Positions 1 through 7,821 of a stretch of DNA of 64,000 nucleotides are shown in pieces (position 1 is the first letter of the stretch; every line of letters starts with the position of its first letter). Origin of the DNA: an uncultured Acidobacteriia bacterium (lineage in GTDB: Bacteria > Acidobacteriota > Terriglobia > Bryobacterales > Bryobacteraceae); contig CAIRSA010000097.1 of assembly GCA_903881085.1 (NCBI GenBank), forward strand, positions 1-64,000. Direction: 5' to 3'. A program made the position numbers and the translations under genes. A model generated the notes under the pieces. That model made no database searches, was not told the origin of the DNA, and was given only the letters and a program-made list of their open reading frames with translations.

Positions 1-79
1 ACGAGCACGTTGTATGCAACCGATGCTAAATGTTAGAGATAGCTTTTCCAGATGCGTTCAACTGCTCCTTCTCGGGTAT
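1..79 (+). repeat. Dispersed repeat, type 1, copy A (cut by window edge)
   Basis: The first 79 bases match 21943-22020 at most positions, and the reverse complement of 60191-60254 less closely. Shared stretches include cgagcacgttg and atgcgttcaactgctc. The rest of the element, seen as a hairpin-bearing segment in the other two copies, would lie before base 1. No reading frame is conserved between copies, so a non-coding mobile or REP-like element is more likely than a gene. Bases 80-159 hold nothing I recognise. Confidence 0.6.
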
Positions 80-159
80 TAACCGGCTGTTGGCCGCGGA
101 ACTTTAGCGAAAGTCGTTGATCTGTCCCGATGGGTGAAGATTGGCGTGAGGGCCAGTCG

Positions 160-230
160 CGCTTAAGCCCTTGGCGCAAGAATTGAAAGCGCATTCCTCA
201 AGCTGAACGCCTGCCCCACATCGGGCCCGG
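160..230 (-). repeat. Weak copy of the intergenic repeat also at 14224-14268
   Basis: The sequence gcttaagccc at 161-170 and gccccacatcgggcc at 213-227 reappear in the same order in the reverse complement of 14224-14268. The spacing differs because of an insertion of about 25 bases here. It lies just past the stop codon of the carboxylase gene at 251 and could help end transcription, but there is no T-run. The match is visible in the sequence; the function is a guess. Confidence 0.4.
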
Positions 231-250
231 AAGAACTGCCGGTTAATAGG

Positions 251-1789
251 CTAAAGCGGAATATTCCCGTGCTTCTTGCGCGGCATGGTGTCCACCTTGT
301 TTTCCAACATGCGGAAGGCTTTAATTACCTTGTAGCGTGTCTGCCGCGGTTCAATCACGTCATCAACAAACCCGCGCTCAGCCGCCACAAAGGGATTTGC
401 AAAGCGCTCTTTGTACTCGGCAATCTTTTGCTCCCGGTCGGGGTCGCGGCGGTAGATGATATTGACCGCGCCCTCGGCGCCCATCACTGCAATCTCGGCA
501 GTCGGATAGGCAAAGTTGATATCCGTGCGCAGGTGCTTCGATCCCATCACGCAGTACGCCCCGCCATAGGCTTTGCGCGTGATCACCGTGATCTTCGGCA
601 CGGTGGCTTCAGCGTATGCATAAAGCAGCTTCGCGCCATGACGGATGATGCCGCCGAACTCCTGCTCCGTGCCGGGCAGGAAGCCTGGCACGTCTTCAAA
701 GGTCAGAATCGGAATATTGAAAGCATCGCAGAAGCGGACAAAACGGGCGCCCTTTACCGAGCAATTGATATCCAGGCAGCCCGCCAGATAGGCCGGCTGA
801 TTGGCGATGATGCCGATGGTGCGGCCGTCCATGTGGGCGAAGCCTACCACGATATTCTTGGCGTAGTGCTCGTGCACTTCCATGAAGTCGCCGTCGTCGA
901 CTACGCGGTGGATGATGTCCTTGATGTCGTACGGAATATTCGATTCGGCAGGGACGATGGTGTCGAGCGCTGCGTCAGCACGATCAATAGGGTCTTTGGT
1001 CGCGCGGCGCGGCGCTTCGTCCTGGTTGTTCTGTGGCAGAAAGCTAAGCAGGCGGCGGATGTTGCGCAGGCACTCGGCATCATCGGTGGCCAGGAAGTGG
1101 GCGACTCCGCTGGTGGAGTTGTGCGTCATGCCGCCGCCCAGATCCTCCTTGGTGACGTCTTCGTGGGTGACCGTCTTGATCACGTCAGGCCCGGTGACGA
1201 ACATGTAACTGGTCTGATCCACCATGAAGATGAAGTCCGTGATGGCGGGTGAATAGACGGCGCCACCGGCGCAGGGCCCCATCACAGCCGAGATCTGCGG
1301 CACTACGCCGCTGGCGATGGTGTTGCGCAGAAAGATATCCGCATATCCGCCAAGTGACAGCACGCCTTCCTGAATGCGCGCCCCGCCGGAATCGTTGAGG
1401 CCGATGACGGGCGCGCCATTCTTCAGCGCCATATCCATAATCTTGCAGATTTTCTGGGCGTTGGTTTCAGAAAGCGAGCCGCCGAACACCGTGAAGTCCT
1501 GCGCGAAGACGTAGACAAGGCGCCCATGGACGTGACCGTAGCCGGTGACGAAGCCATCGCCATCGATGACCTGTTCGTCCATGCCGAAGTCGCGGCAGCG
1601 GTGGCGGACCAGTTTGTCGAGCTCTTCAAATGTGCCTTCGTCAAGCAGCAGGTCGATGCGCTCGCGCGCGGAAAGCTTGCCCTCTTTATGCTGCCGGTCT
1701 TTGCGCTCCGTACCGCCACCCGCATCGGCGGCGGCGTGCCGGCGGCGGACTTCTTCAAATCGGTCCAGTTTCATACGATCAATGGACAT
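251..1789 (-). CDS. pccB: Acyl-CoA carboxylase carboxyltransferase (beta) subunit, propionyl-CoA carboxylase type
   Basis: A 512-residue protein, full length for the family. The carboxyltransferase moves a carboxyl group from carboxybiotin to propionyl-CoA or a related acyl-CoA, giving methylmalonyl-CoA or a longer malonyl-CoA homologue in the cytoplasm. Both crotonase-like halves are visible: the N-terminal half has GGARIQEG and [14 protein letters not shown], the C-terminal half [12 protein letters not shown], with glycine pairs that form the oxyanion holes. The start gives the usual N-terminus with [17 protein letters not shown] near residue 40. It begins 3 bases after the stop of the acyl-CoA synthetase, so the two are probably co-transcribed, pairing acyl activation with carboxylation. 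The biotin carboxylase partner is not in the window. Substrate specificity cannot be read from sequence alone. Confidence 0.93.
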   Translation of the reverse strand: MSIDRMKLDRFEEVRRRHAAADAGGGTERKDRQHKEGKLSARERIDLLLDEGTFEELDKLVRHRCRDFGMDEQVIDGDGFVTGYGHVHGRLVYVFAQDFTVFGGSLSETNAQKICKIMDMALKNGAPVIGLNDSGGARIQEGVLSLGGYADIFLRNTIASGVVPQISAVMGPCAGGAVYSPAITDFIFMVDQTSYMFVTGPDVIKTVTHEDVTKEDLGGGMTHNSTSGVAHFLATDDAECLRNIRRLLSFLPQNNQDEAPRRATKDPIDRADAALDTIVPAESNIPYDIKDIIHRVVDDGDFMEVHEHYAKNIVVGFAHMDGRTIGIIANQPAYLAGCLDINCSVKGARFVRFCDAFNIPILTFEDVPGFLPGTEQEFGGIIRHGAKLLYAYAEATVPKITVITRKAYGGAYCVMGSKHLRTDINFAYPTAEIAVMGAEGAVNIIYRRDPDREQKIAEYKERFANPFVAAERGFVDDVIEPRQTRYKVIKAFRMLENKVDTMPRKKHGNIPL

Positions 1790-1792
1790 GCG

Positions 1793-3319
1793 TTAGTTCA
1801 CCCGTCTCTCATGGCCCGCCCACACGCGGGACCTTAATTCATTCTTGCGGATTTTGCCTGTCGCCGTCTTGGGCAGTGGCCCGAACTCAATATGCTTGGG
1901 ACATTTGAAATGGGCGATGCGCGACCGGCAGAAGGCGATGATCTCCTCGGCAGTGGCTGACTGGCCGTCCTTCAGCGTGACAAATGCCTTCGGAACCTCT
2001 CCCCATTTTTCGTCAGGGCAGGCCACGATGGCAGCTTCGAGAACGGCGGGGTGGTCGTAGATGGTCTTTTCCACTTCGATCGACGAGATGTTTTCGCCGC
2101 CGGAGATGACGATGTCTTTGGCGCGGTCACGCACTTCCAGATAGCCATCGGGATGCATGACGGCCAGATCGCCCGAATGGAACCAGCCGCCGCGGAAAGC
2201 CTCCGCCGTCGCCTCGTCGCTGTTGTAGTAGCCCAGCATCACGTTGTTGCCGCGCATAACCACTTCGCCCATGGTTTCTCCATCGGCGGGGATGTCGTTC
2301 ATCTGCGAATCGACCACTCGCACGTCCGTTCCGCAGACGATGTAGCCGACGCCCTGACGTGACTTGCGCATGGCGCGCTCGGCGATGGGCAGTGCGTCCC
2401 ACTCCTTGCGCCACGCGCAGATGGTGTGTGGCCCGTAGGTTTCCGTCAGTCCATAGGCGTGGTCAATATCCGCGCCGATTTCGCCGCACGCCCGAATCAC
2501 TGCGGGCGAGGGCGGTGCGCCTGCCATCAGAATGCGGACGCCATGCTCAAAACGGATGCCGTTGTTTGCGCAATATTGCGTCAGTCCGCCGATCACGATC
2601 GGCGCTCCGCACATTTGCGTGACACGCTGTTCCTGAATGAGCGCCGCGACGCGGGCATGATCCACCTGGCGTATCAAGACGTGTTTTCCACCGGCGCCGG
2701 TAACGGCCCACGTGAAACACCAGCCGTTGCAGTGGAACATGGGGACGGTCCAAAGATAAACGCTGCTTTCGGTGAGCCCGTATTCCATGATTTCGCCCAG
2801 CGCATTGAGATAGGCCCCGCGATAGGTGTACATCACGCCCTTGGGGAAGCCAGTAGTCCCGCTGGTGTAGTTGATGCAGATGACGCCTTCTTCGTCCGGT
2901 ACCGGTGCATTAGCGAAAAGCGGATCGCCGGATTCGAGAAAGGCTTCGTAATCGGTGATGGTGGGCCCAGCGAATGCGAGTGGAAGTTGCGGATCGCGCA
3001 TCAGCATTTTCGCGCCGCAGTGATTCATGATCCAGGTGAGTTCGTGCTCCTGCAATCGCGTGTTGAGCATCACCAGAATCGCCCCGGCCATGGGCACGGC
3101 GAAGTGTGCCTCCAGCGCCATTGGCGTATTCGGTGAAAGCACCGCGACACGGTCGCCAGCTCGAATGCCTGCTTTGCGCAGTGCGGAGGCAAAGCGATGT
3201 ACACGAGTATTGAATTCGGCGTAGGTGAACGATCGCTCGCCATCGACAACGGCGATCTTGTCACCGTATACATATGCCGAGCGGGCTAGCAGGTCAAGCG
3301 GGGTGAGAGGACTGAGCAT
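1793..3319 (-). CDS. Acyl-CoA synthetase (AMP-forming), fatty-acid type
   Basis: A 508-residue member of the ANL superfamily that adenylates a carboxylic acid and transfers it to CoA. The phosphate-binding loop YTSGTTGFPKG is at residues 151-161, followed by the PMFHCNGW signature common in short/medium-chain synthetases, then YGLTETYGP, the hinge segment GWFHSGDLAVMHPDGYLEVRDR and the C-terminal catalytic lysine in KTATGKIRKNELR. There is no signal peptide, so it acts in the cytoplasm. It is followed after 3 bases by the carboxyltransferase gene, which suggests a joint role in short- or branched-chain acid use. The exact acid is unknown. Confidence 0.92.
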   Translation of the reverse strand: MLSPLTPLDLLARSAYVYGDKIAVVDGERSFTYAEFNTRVHRFASALRKAGIRAGDRVAVLSPNTPMALEAHFAVPMAGAILVMLNTRLQEHELTWIMNHCGAKMLMRDPQLPLAFAGPTITDYEAFLESGDPLFANAPVPDEEGVICINYTSGTTGFPKGVMYTYRGAYLNALGEIMEYGLTESSVYLWTVPMFHCNGWCFTWAVTGAGGKHVLIRQVDHARVAALIQEQRVTQMCGAPIVIGGLTQYCANNGIRFEHGVRILMAGAPPSPAVIRACGEIGADIDHAYGLTETYGPHTICAWRKEWDALPIAERAMRKSRQGVGYIVCGTDVRVVDSQMNDIPADGETMGEVVMRGNNVMLGYYNSDEATAEAFRGGWFHSGDLAVMHPDGYLEVRDRAKDIVISGGENISSIEVEKTIYDHPAVLEAAIVACPDEKWGEVPKAFVTLKDGQSATAEEIIAFCRSRIAHFKCPKHIEFGPLPKTATGKIRKNELRSRVWAGHERRVN

Positions 3320-3371
3320 TCATAAGCTACTATACCTGCTTCAGTCCCATTCGTTTGTTGAGCGGATGCGA

Positions 3372-3737
3372 TTATACGATCTTCTGCCATTCCATCATCG
3401 ATTTGGTGAGATCGACTGACAGATCGGCAAACTGGCTGCCAGGCGCGATGAGTTTGGCCGCCTCATCTTTCTTTCCAGACAGTGCGAGACGAAGCACATC
3501 CGCAGCTACCTTGTGGAATTCTGCGTGTTGTTTGCGTACCGTCTCCGCCATCGAGGCAACTTTGGCCTGCCCTTGCTTAGGCATACCGTAGAGCCACTTG
3601 CCGAAGTCGCAATTGTTATCCGCGCGGACTTTTTCTGGGGAGAACTCAGAGGTGCCCGAAGTGATTGCGGCCCGAAGACGGCTCTTCCATAGGCTGTGGG
3701 CCGCTATGGCGTTCTTGATTTCGTTTTGAATAGACAC
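3372..3737 (-). CDS. Free-standing CZB (chemoreceptor zinc-binding) domain protein
   Basis: A 121-residue protein that is essentially one CZB domain. The four expected zinc ligands are present: His14 in AHSLWK, Cys43 in NNCDFGKWLYG, and His71 and His75 in HAEFHKVA. CZB domains usually sit at the end of chemoreceptors or diguanylate cyclases and sense zinc or hypochlorous acid through the Cys-Zn centre. Here no receptor or cyclase is fused or adjacent, so it would have to act in trans; the nearest chemoreceptor in the window is 40 kb away. There is no signal peptide or membrane segment. Confidence 0.85.
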   Translation of the reverse strand: MSIQNEIKNAIAAHSLWKSRLRAAITSGTSEFSPEKVRADNNCDFGKWLYGMPKQGQAKVASMAETVRKQHAEFHKVAADVLRLALSGKKDEAAKLIAPGSQFADLSVDLTKSMMEWQKIV

Positions 3738-3797
3738 AGAGGATCCTTTCTCAACAATTCATATCGGCAGCAATCGGAAATGTCCTACACTGATTAA

Positions 3798-4232
3798 TTG
3801 GCCTCGAATACACCAACACACGAGCAACAGCTGCGCGAAAAGCTGCGCAAGATCTATGCGCTGTTTGAAGGCGCAACAACACTGGGTGAAAAGAATGCCG
3901 CGATGGCGGCGATTGAACGGCTGAAAACTTCGCTTGCCGCGCTTCCAAAATCCGATCCGATGGTTGAGATGCAGTTCAAGCTGCCCGACCGCTGGCAGCG
4001 CCGTTTGTTCATGGCCTTGTGCCGGCGTTATGGTTTGGAGCCCTATCGCTATAAGGGACAGCGCTTCACTTCCGTCACGGTAAAAGCGCCGCGATTGTTC
4101 GTAAAAGAGACCTTGTGGCCGGAGTACCTTCAATTGAGCGAAGCGCTGGACGAGTACCTCAACGAAGCCACCGAAAAGATCATTCGCGAAGAGCTGTTTC
4201 GCGGAGCCAGTGAAATGTCGAAGTGGGTTTGA
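3798..4232 (+). CDS. Conserved hypothetical protein, N-terminus loosely like DUF2786
   Basis: A 144-residue basic, helical protein with no signal peptide or membrane segment. The first 40 residues (LRKIYALFEGATTLGEKNAA) recall the helical N-terminal segment of DUF2786-type proteins, and the rest is unrecognised. The start is TTG because no ATG lies upstream in frame and the similarity begins at once; the first internal Met is residue 35. It is 15 bases upstream of the nucleotidyltransferase-fold gene in the same direction, so it may be the first gene of the 3.8-6.9 kb cluster. The DUF2786 link is tentative. Confidence 0.6.
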   Translation: MASNTPTHEQQLREKLRKIYALFEGATTLGEKNAAMAAIERLKTSLAALPKSDPMVEMQFKLPDRWQRRLFMALCRRYGLEPYRYKGQRFTSVTVKAPRLFVKETLWPEYLQLSEALDEYLNEATEKIIREELFRGASEMSKWV

Positions 4233-4247
4233 GGTATAACAGAACAA

Positions 4248-4976
4248 ATGAACCTGCCTGAAAACGTCGAGCAAGGATTGAAGCAATACGTCTCTGCCGC
4301 CCAGGCTGCCTTTGGGCCTCAGCTTGTTTCCGTGGTGCTGTATGGAAGCGCGGCGGAAGGACGCCTGCGGGCCACTTCCGATGTCAACACCATCACCATT
4401 GTGAAGTCCTATTCCAGCGAAGCGGCGCAATCGATCGCGCCAACGCTAACGCTTTTGGCGGCGGCAATTCGCCTGGAGACAATGTTCCTGCTTGAGGCAG
4501 AGGTTGCGCAGGCGCTGCTTTCCTTTCCGGTGAAGTTTGCCGACATACGGCATCGCAAAGTTGTGTTGCATGGGGCGGACCCATTTGCATCCGTGGTGAT
4601 TCCCCGCCCCGCGTTGATAGCCCGGCTACGGCAAGTGCTGCTGAACACGGTGCTGCGCACACGGCAGTCCTATGCGCTGCGCTGCGAACAAGAAGAACGG
4701 ATGGTGGAACTGGCCGCTGATCTGGCAGGCCCGATGCGTTCGGCAGGCGCGGCGTTGCTGGAATTGCAGGGGAAAACTGCAGCGTCACCACGCGAGGCAC
4801 TGGAGCAGCTTGCACTAGCCGCGGGCAAGGATGAGTGGACCGCCGCTGTCCGGTTGTTGCCCGAGGCGCGCGAACGACGTCCATTTCCAGCGGGCAAAAC
4901 GGCCGCCTCGGTTGTATTTGGCTTACTCGAACTGGCACAGCATTTGCTGGAGGCCGCTAACAAATTAGAGCCATGA
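4248..4976 (+). CDS. Nucleotidyltransferase-fold protein (MNT-like)
   Basis: A 242-residue protein with an N-terminal Pol-beta-type motif, VVLYGSAAEGRLRATSDVN, near residues 27-45. This matches the GS-x(9-11)-[DS]-[DN] nucleotidyltransferase signature, but the usual second aspartate of the DxD pair is replaced by SDVN, so activity is uncertain. The C-terminal half is helical and unrecognised. The stop overlaps the start of the next gene (ATGA at 4973-4976), implying translational coupling to the membrane protein. It could nucleotidylate a partner or be an inactive binding domain. It is not next to a HEPN gene, so it does not look like an MNT/HEPN toxin-antitoxin pair. Confidence 0.7.
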   Translation: MNLPENVEQGLKQYVSAAQAAFGPQLVSVVLYGSAAEGRLRATSDVNTITIVKSYSSEAAQSIAPTLTLLAAAIRLETMFLLEAEVAQALLSFPVKFADIRHRKVVLHGADPFASVVIPRPALIARLRQVLLNTVLRTRQSYALRCEQEERMVELAADLAGPMRSAGAALLELQGKTAASPREALEQLALAAGKDEWTAAVRLLPEARERRPFPAGKTAASVVFGLLELAQHLLEAANKLEP

Positions 4977-5887
4977 ACCCCTTCGATTGGTCCGGCGGCG
5001 CATTCCTGCAGTTCTATGCAATCTTCGCGTGTATCTTGCTCGCCGCGGTCGCGCTCGCGCTGCGCAGTCTGGAAGCGGGTGAGGCACCGCGCCTGCCTAC
5101 ATCCAACCCTTACCTGATTGCGTACCTGCGCGGCGGCGTCAACGAAGTGCTGCGCCTGGCGACGGTGAAACTTGTGGATGCCGGCTATCTGCAAAACCAA
5201 GACAAATTCGTGGGGCGGAAGAAAGGTGGTCCTATCGAAGTGTTTCAGCCACCTGTGGAGGCGGCTGTCTTTGATTTCTTCAAGGAGCGCAACGAACCTG
5301 CCAAAGTTCTGTCCGATGCACGGGCCAGGGAAGCCGCCGAATGCTACCAGCCCCGTTTGGAAGAGCTGGGGTTGTTGCCAGACAGCGAGGCGCGCAACCG
5401 CAGGCTGATGCTTTTCGGCGCAGTCGCCTTCCTGTTACTGGGAACCGCGCTGTTGAAGCTTTTGGTTGCGCTTTCGCGCGGCAGGCACAACATCTTGTTT
5501 TTGATCTTTGCCTCCATCGTGGCCACGTACTTCAGCTATAAACTAACCAATCCACGGCTAACGGCGCTTGGCACGAAGATGCTGAAACATCTTCAACTCT
5601 TATTCTCAGTCCAACGCGCAAAGGCTTCAGCCGCAGGATTTCGCCTGAGTAACGACGAATCGATGCTCATCGCAGCCATATTCGGGACGGCGAACATCAA
5701 TTCGCCGCGCCACGTGTGGGTGCGCGAAGCCTTTAAGAAGTCGCAGAGTTCGTCGAGCGGTGACTCGTCATGCGGTTCCTCCTGCGGATCGTCATGCAGC
5801 TCTTCCAGCGGTGGTGACAGCGGTGGTGGATCGTCATGCGGTTCGAGTTGCGGCGGCGGAGGTGGCTGTGGTGGCTGCGGCAGTTAA
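4973..5887 (+). CDS. TIGR04222-type membrane protein with Cys/Gly/Ser-rich C-terminal tail
   Basis: A 304-residue protein. It opens with NPFDWSGGAFLQFY, typical of the TIGR04222 family, and has membrane segments at about residues 13-32, 144-165 and 170-190. The middle soluble part contains a winged-helix-like stretch (YLIAYLRGGVNEVLRLATVK). The last 45 or so residues are low-complexity Ser/Gly with seven cysteines spaced as SSC, GSSC, GGC repeats. The following gene encodes a DUF692/MNIO enzyme; enzymes of that family oxidise cysteines in precursor peptides. The tail is therefore a plausible modification substrate displayed on the membrane (inference). It overlaps the gene before it by 4 bases and contains the start of the gene after it. 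Confidence 0.88.
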   Translation: MNPFDWSGGAFLQFYAIFACILLAAVALALRSLEAGEAPRLPTSNPYLIAYLRGGVNEVLRLATVKLVDAGYLQNQDKFVGRKKGGPIEVFQPPVEAAVFDFFKERNEPAKVLSDARAREAAECYQPRLEELGLLPDSEARNRRLMLFGAVAFLLLGTALLKLLVALSRGRHNILFLIFASIVATYFSYKLTNPRLTALGTKMLKHLQLLFSVQRAKASAAGFRLSNDESMLIAAIFGTANINSPRHVWVREAFKKSQSSSSGDSSCGSSCGSSCSSSSGGDSGGGSSCGSSCGGGGGCGGCGS

Positions 5888-6716
5888 AGACCGCGTGGGA
5901 CTTGGCTGGCGCGCGGAGCTGGCAGCCGGGATCTTCGTCAACCTCGAACAAATTGACGTGGTCGAGGTAATTGCAGACAACTATTTCCACGCGTCGTCGA
6001 AACAGATGGACGCATTGAAGACCCTGGCGCGGCAGGTGCCAGTGTTGCTGCATGGCGTGGGCTTGGGGCTCGCTTCGACTGCCGCAGTAGATCGAAAGCG
6101 CATTGAGTCGATGGCGCGATTGTTCGATAAAGTCCGTCCGGAATGCTGGACGGAGCATCTGGCCTTTGTGCGCGCAGGCGGCATTGAGATCGGGCATTTG
6201 GCGGCGCCGCCGCGAAACGAAAATACGCTCGCCGGCCTTGGCGCGAATCTTGAATTGGCGCGCCGGATTACGGGCCACCTGCCGGCCATGGAAAACATCG
6301 CCACGCTGCTCGATCCGCCGGGCAGCACCATGGACGAAGCGCAGTGGGTGGGGCGCGCCATTCGCGAATCAGGCTGCGGACTGCTGCTCGATCTGCACAA
6401 CGTCCACACGAATGCGATCAATTTGAAGTTCGATCCGTTTGCGTACATCGACAACATGCCGCTCGGGCGGGTCAGCGTGCTGCACATCGCCGGCGGACGA
6501 ACCATGCGCGGTGGGCGACTGCTCGACGATCATCTGCACGAAACTCCGGACGATGTCTTCGCGCTGCTACGCTATGTGGCAGCGCGCACGCCGCAGCCAT
6601 TGCATGTGCTGCTGGAGCGCGATGGAAATTATCCGGAGATGTCTCAACTGATCGCCGAGTTAGGGCGGGCACGCACGGCACTGAGGGAGGGGCGCGATGA
6701 CCGGTCCAAAATTTGA
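5871..6716 (+). CDS. DUF692 / MNIO family multinuclear iron oxidase
   Basis: About 281 residues of a TIM-barrel protein of the MNIO family (MbnB, TglH and BufB type), which use two or three iron ions to oxidise cysteine and other side chains of ribosomal peptides. The expected ligand motifs are visible in order: LLHGVGLGL, TEHLAF, MENIAT, LLLDLHNVHTNA, LHIAGG, DDHLHETPDDVF and LLERDGNYPE. The frame is open further upstream, but that part lies inside the Cys-rich tail gene and does not look like protein. GTG codons at 5862, 5868, 5871 and 5895 are possible starts; the ggagg at 5858-5862 favours 5868 or 5871. The overlap with the preceding gene is therefore about 17-20 bases, and the end overlaps the next gene by 20. 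Confidence 0.88.
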   Translation: MAAAVKDRVGLGWRAELAAGIFVNLEQIDVVEVIADNYFHASSKQMDALKTLARQVPVLLHGVGLGLASTAAVDRKRIESMARLFDKVRPECWTEHLAFVRAGGIEIGHLAAPPRNENTLAGLGANLELARRITGHLPAMENIATLLDPPGSTMDEAQWVGRAIRESGCGLLLDLHNVHTNAINLKFDPFAYIDNMPLGRVSVLHIAGGRTMRGGRLLDDHLHETPDDVFALLRYVAARTPQPLHVLLERDGNYPEMSQLIAELGRARTALREGRDDRSKI

Positions 6717-6900
6717 AGCTGTGTTGGCGCGGCTTTATACGGACGCCGGCTTTCGCAAGCAGTTTCTCAACGCCCCGCTGACCGCCGCATTGGCCGAGGG
6801 GCTATCGCAGACTGAGGCGGAAGCGCTGGCCGGTATCGATCGCGAAGGCCTGGAACTGGCCGCCGCAAGCTTTGCAAAAAAGCGCGCGGGGAAGAAATGA
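6697..6900 (+). CDS. 67-residue helical protein, possible MNIO partner
   Basis: A small, fully helical protein with the pattern LARLYTDAGFRKQFLNAP, a central GLSQTEAEALAGID, and a basic end (SFAKKRAGKK). I recognise this layout as similar to short domains that accompany or are fused to DUF692 enzymes, such as SCO6045-like or BufC-type partners, but the match is from memory and weak. It starts inside the last codons of the MNIO gene (20-base overlap), so coupled translation is likely. It has no cysteine, so it is not itself a cysteine-containing precursor. It could guide the enzyme to its substrate. Confidence 0.7.
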   Translation: MTGPKFEAVLARLYTDAGFRKQFLNAPLTAALAEGLSQTEAEALAGIDREGLELAAASFAKKRAGKK

Positions 6901-6903
6901 CCT

Positions 6904-7821
6904 CTACTTCTTGAGCCGCTGGTATTCCTTGGTGAGCCACTCCGGCTCATCGGGCTCGCCTTTATTGGGAAGCCCTTTCGTCATCGACCAGCGGTGAATC
7001 CACGAGATGCCGCCTTTCGCCGCGTATTCGTTCGGCAGGGCATAAGCCTCATCGCGCATGGCCTCGGCCAACGAGATGAAGCGATATCCACGTTTGCGAA
7101 GCATGCCCAGCAATTCGGGCAACGCCACCGCATTCAGGCGATTGGAGTGCATCAGCAGCACCTGAGGAAATTCGCGGCCCACTACCTCCACCGAACGTTT
7201 CTCAAAAAAGGCCACGACAGATTCCATGTACGGCACGTAAGCCGCGCGCACGCGTTTGGCGAGGGCTTTGTCATGGCCATCGAGCGCGCCTGCATAGACG
7301 TAGGCAAACATCCAATCGGAGTTATCGAAGGTTACTGGCGATTGCTGGTATCCATGCTCTTTCAGGAACGTTTCCAGGCCGCGCTTGGCCGCCACATCGG
7401 TACCTGTGTGCAGCATGGGCGAGCGGAAGTAGCGCAGCGGAAGGCCGCCGGTGGCAGCTTTGATGATCGGTTCCGCGCGCAGGATATCGACCGTGTACTC
7501 AGCGAGACCGATCTGCTCGATAGGCCGGTGTGAGAAGGAATGATTGCCAATCCCGGCCCCCGCTGCGAGCCACTGCGCGATCACTGCTTTGCGTTGCGCT
7601 GCGGTGAGATCCGGGCAACCTCCCCCAATCACGAAAGCAGTCACTGGGATCCTATTCTGCTGAATCGGGCGCAGAAGATTCTCCGTAAGCTTCGTGAGCG
7701 CATCGAAATCGCAGGCGCGCGGGCCTGACTGGGCAACGGGCAGATCGTCAATCGTAATCGCCACGCTGCGGCTCTGGGCGAAGGCGGCTGCAATCGAAAG
7801 TACCAGCAATATTTGTTTCAT
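6904..7821 (-). CDS. Secreted polysaccharide deacetylase (NodB/CE4-like)
   Basis: A 305-residue protein with a short cleavable signal peptide (MKQILLVLSIAAAFAQS). The deacetylase domain follows at once: VAITIDDLPV carries the first two aspartates, and IGNHSFSH provides the two zinc-binding histidines. The RYFRSPM segment matches the catalytic-pocket motif. It would remove acetyl or related groups from a glycan, probably cell-wall or exopolysaccharide, outside the cytoplasm. Its start overlaps the stop of the VWFA protein by 4 bases, so the two form one minus-strand unit. It converges with the MNIO cluster with only 3 bases between stops and no visible terminator. Confidence 0.87.
   Translation of the reverse strand: MKQILLVLSIAAAFAQSRSVAITIDDLPVAQSGPRACDFDALTKLTENLLRPIQQNRIPVTAFVIGGGCPDLTAAQRKAVIAQWLAAGAGIGNHSFSHRPIEQIGLAEYTVDILRAEPIIKAATGGLPLRYFRSPMLHTGTDVAAKRGLETFLKEHGYQQSPVTFDNSDWMFAYVYAGALDGHDKALAKRVRAAYVPYMESVVAFFEKRSVEVVGREFPQVLLMHSNRLNAVALPELLGMLRKRGYRFISLAEAMRDEAYALPNEYAAKGGISWIHRWSMTKGLPNKGEPDEPEWLTKEYQRLKK

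Noticed and set aside
1..79. Possible 16S rRNA fragment (ggttaatacccg in reverse)
   Set aside because: The resemblance is about 12 bases only; the rest matches the dispersed repeat and not rRNA.
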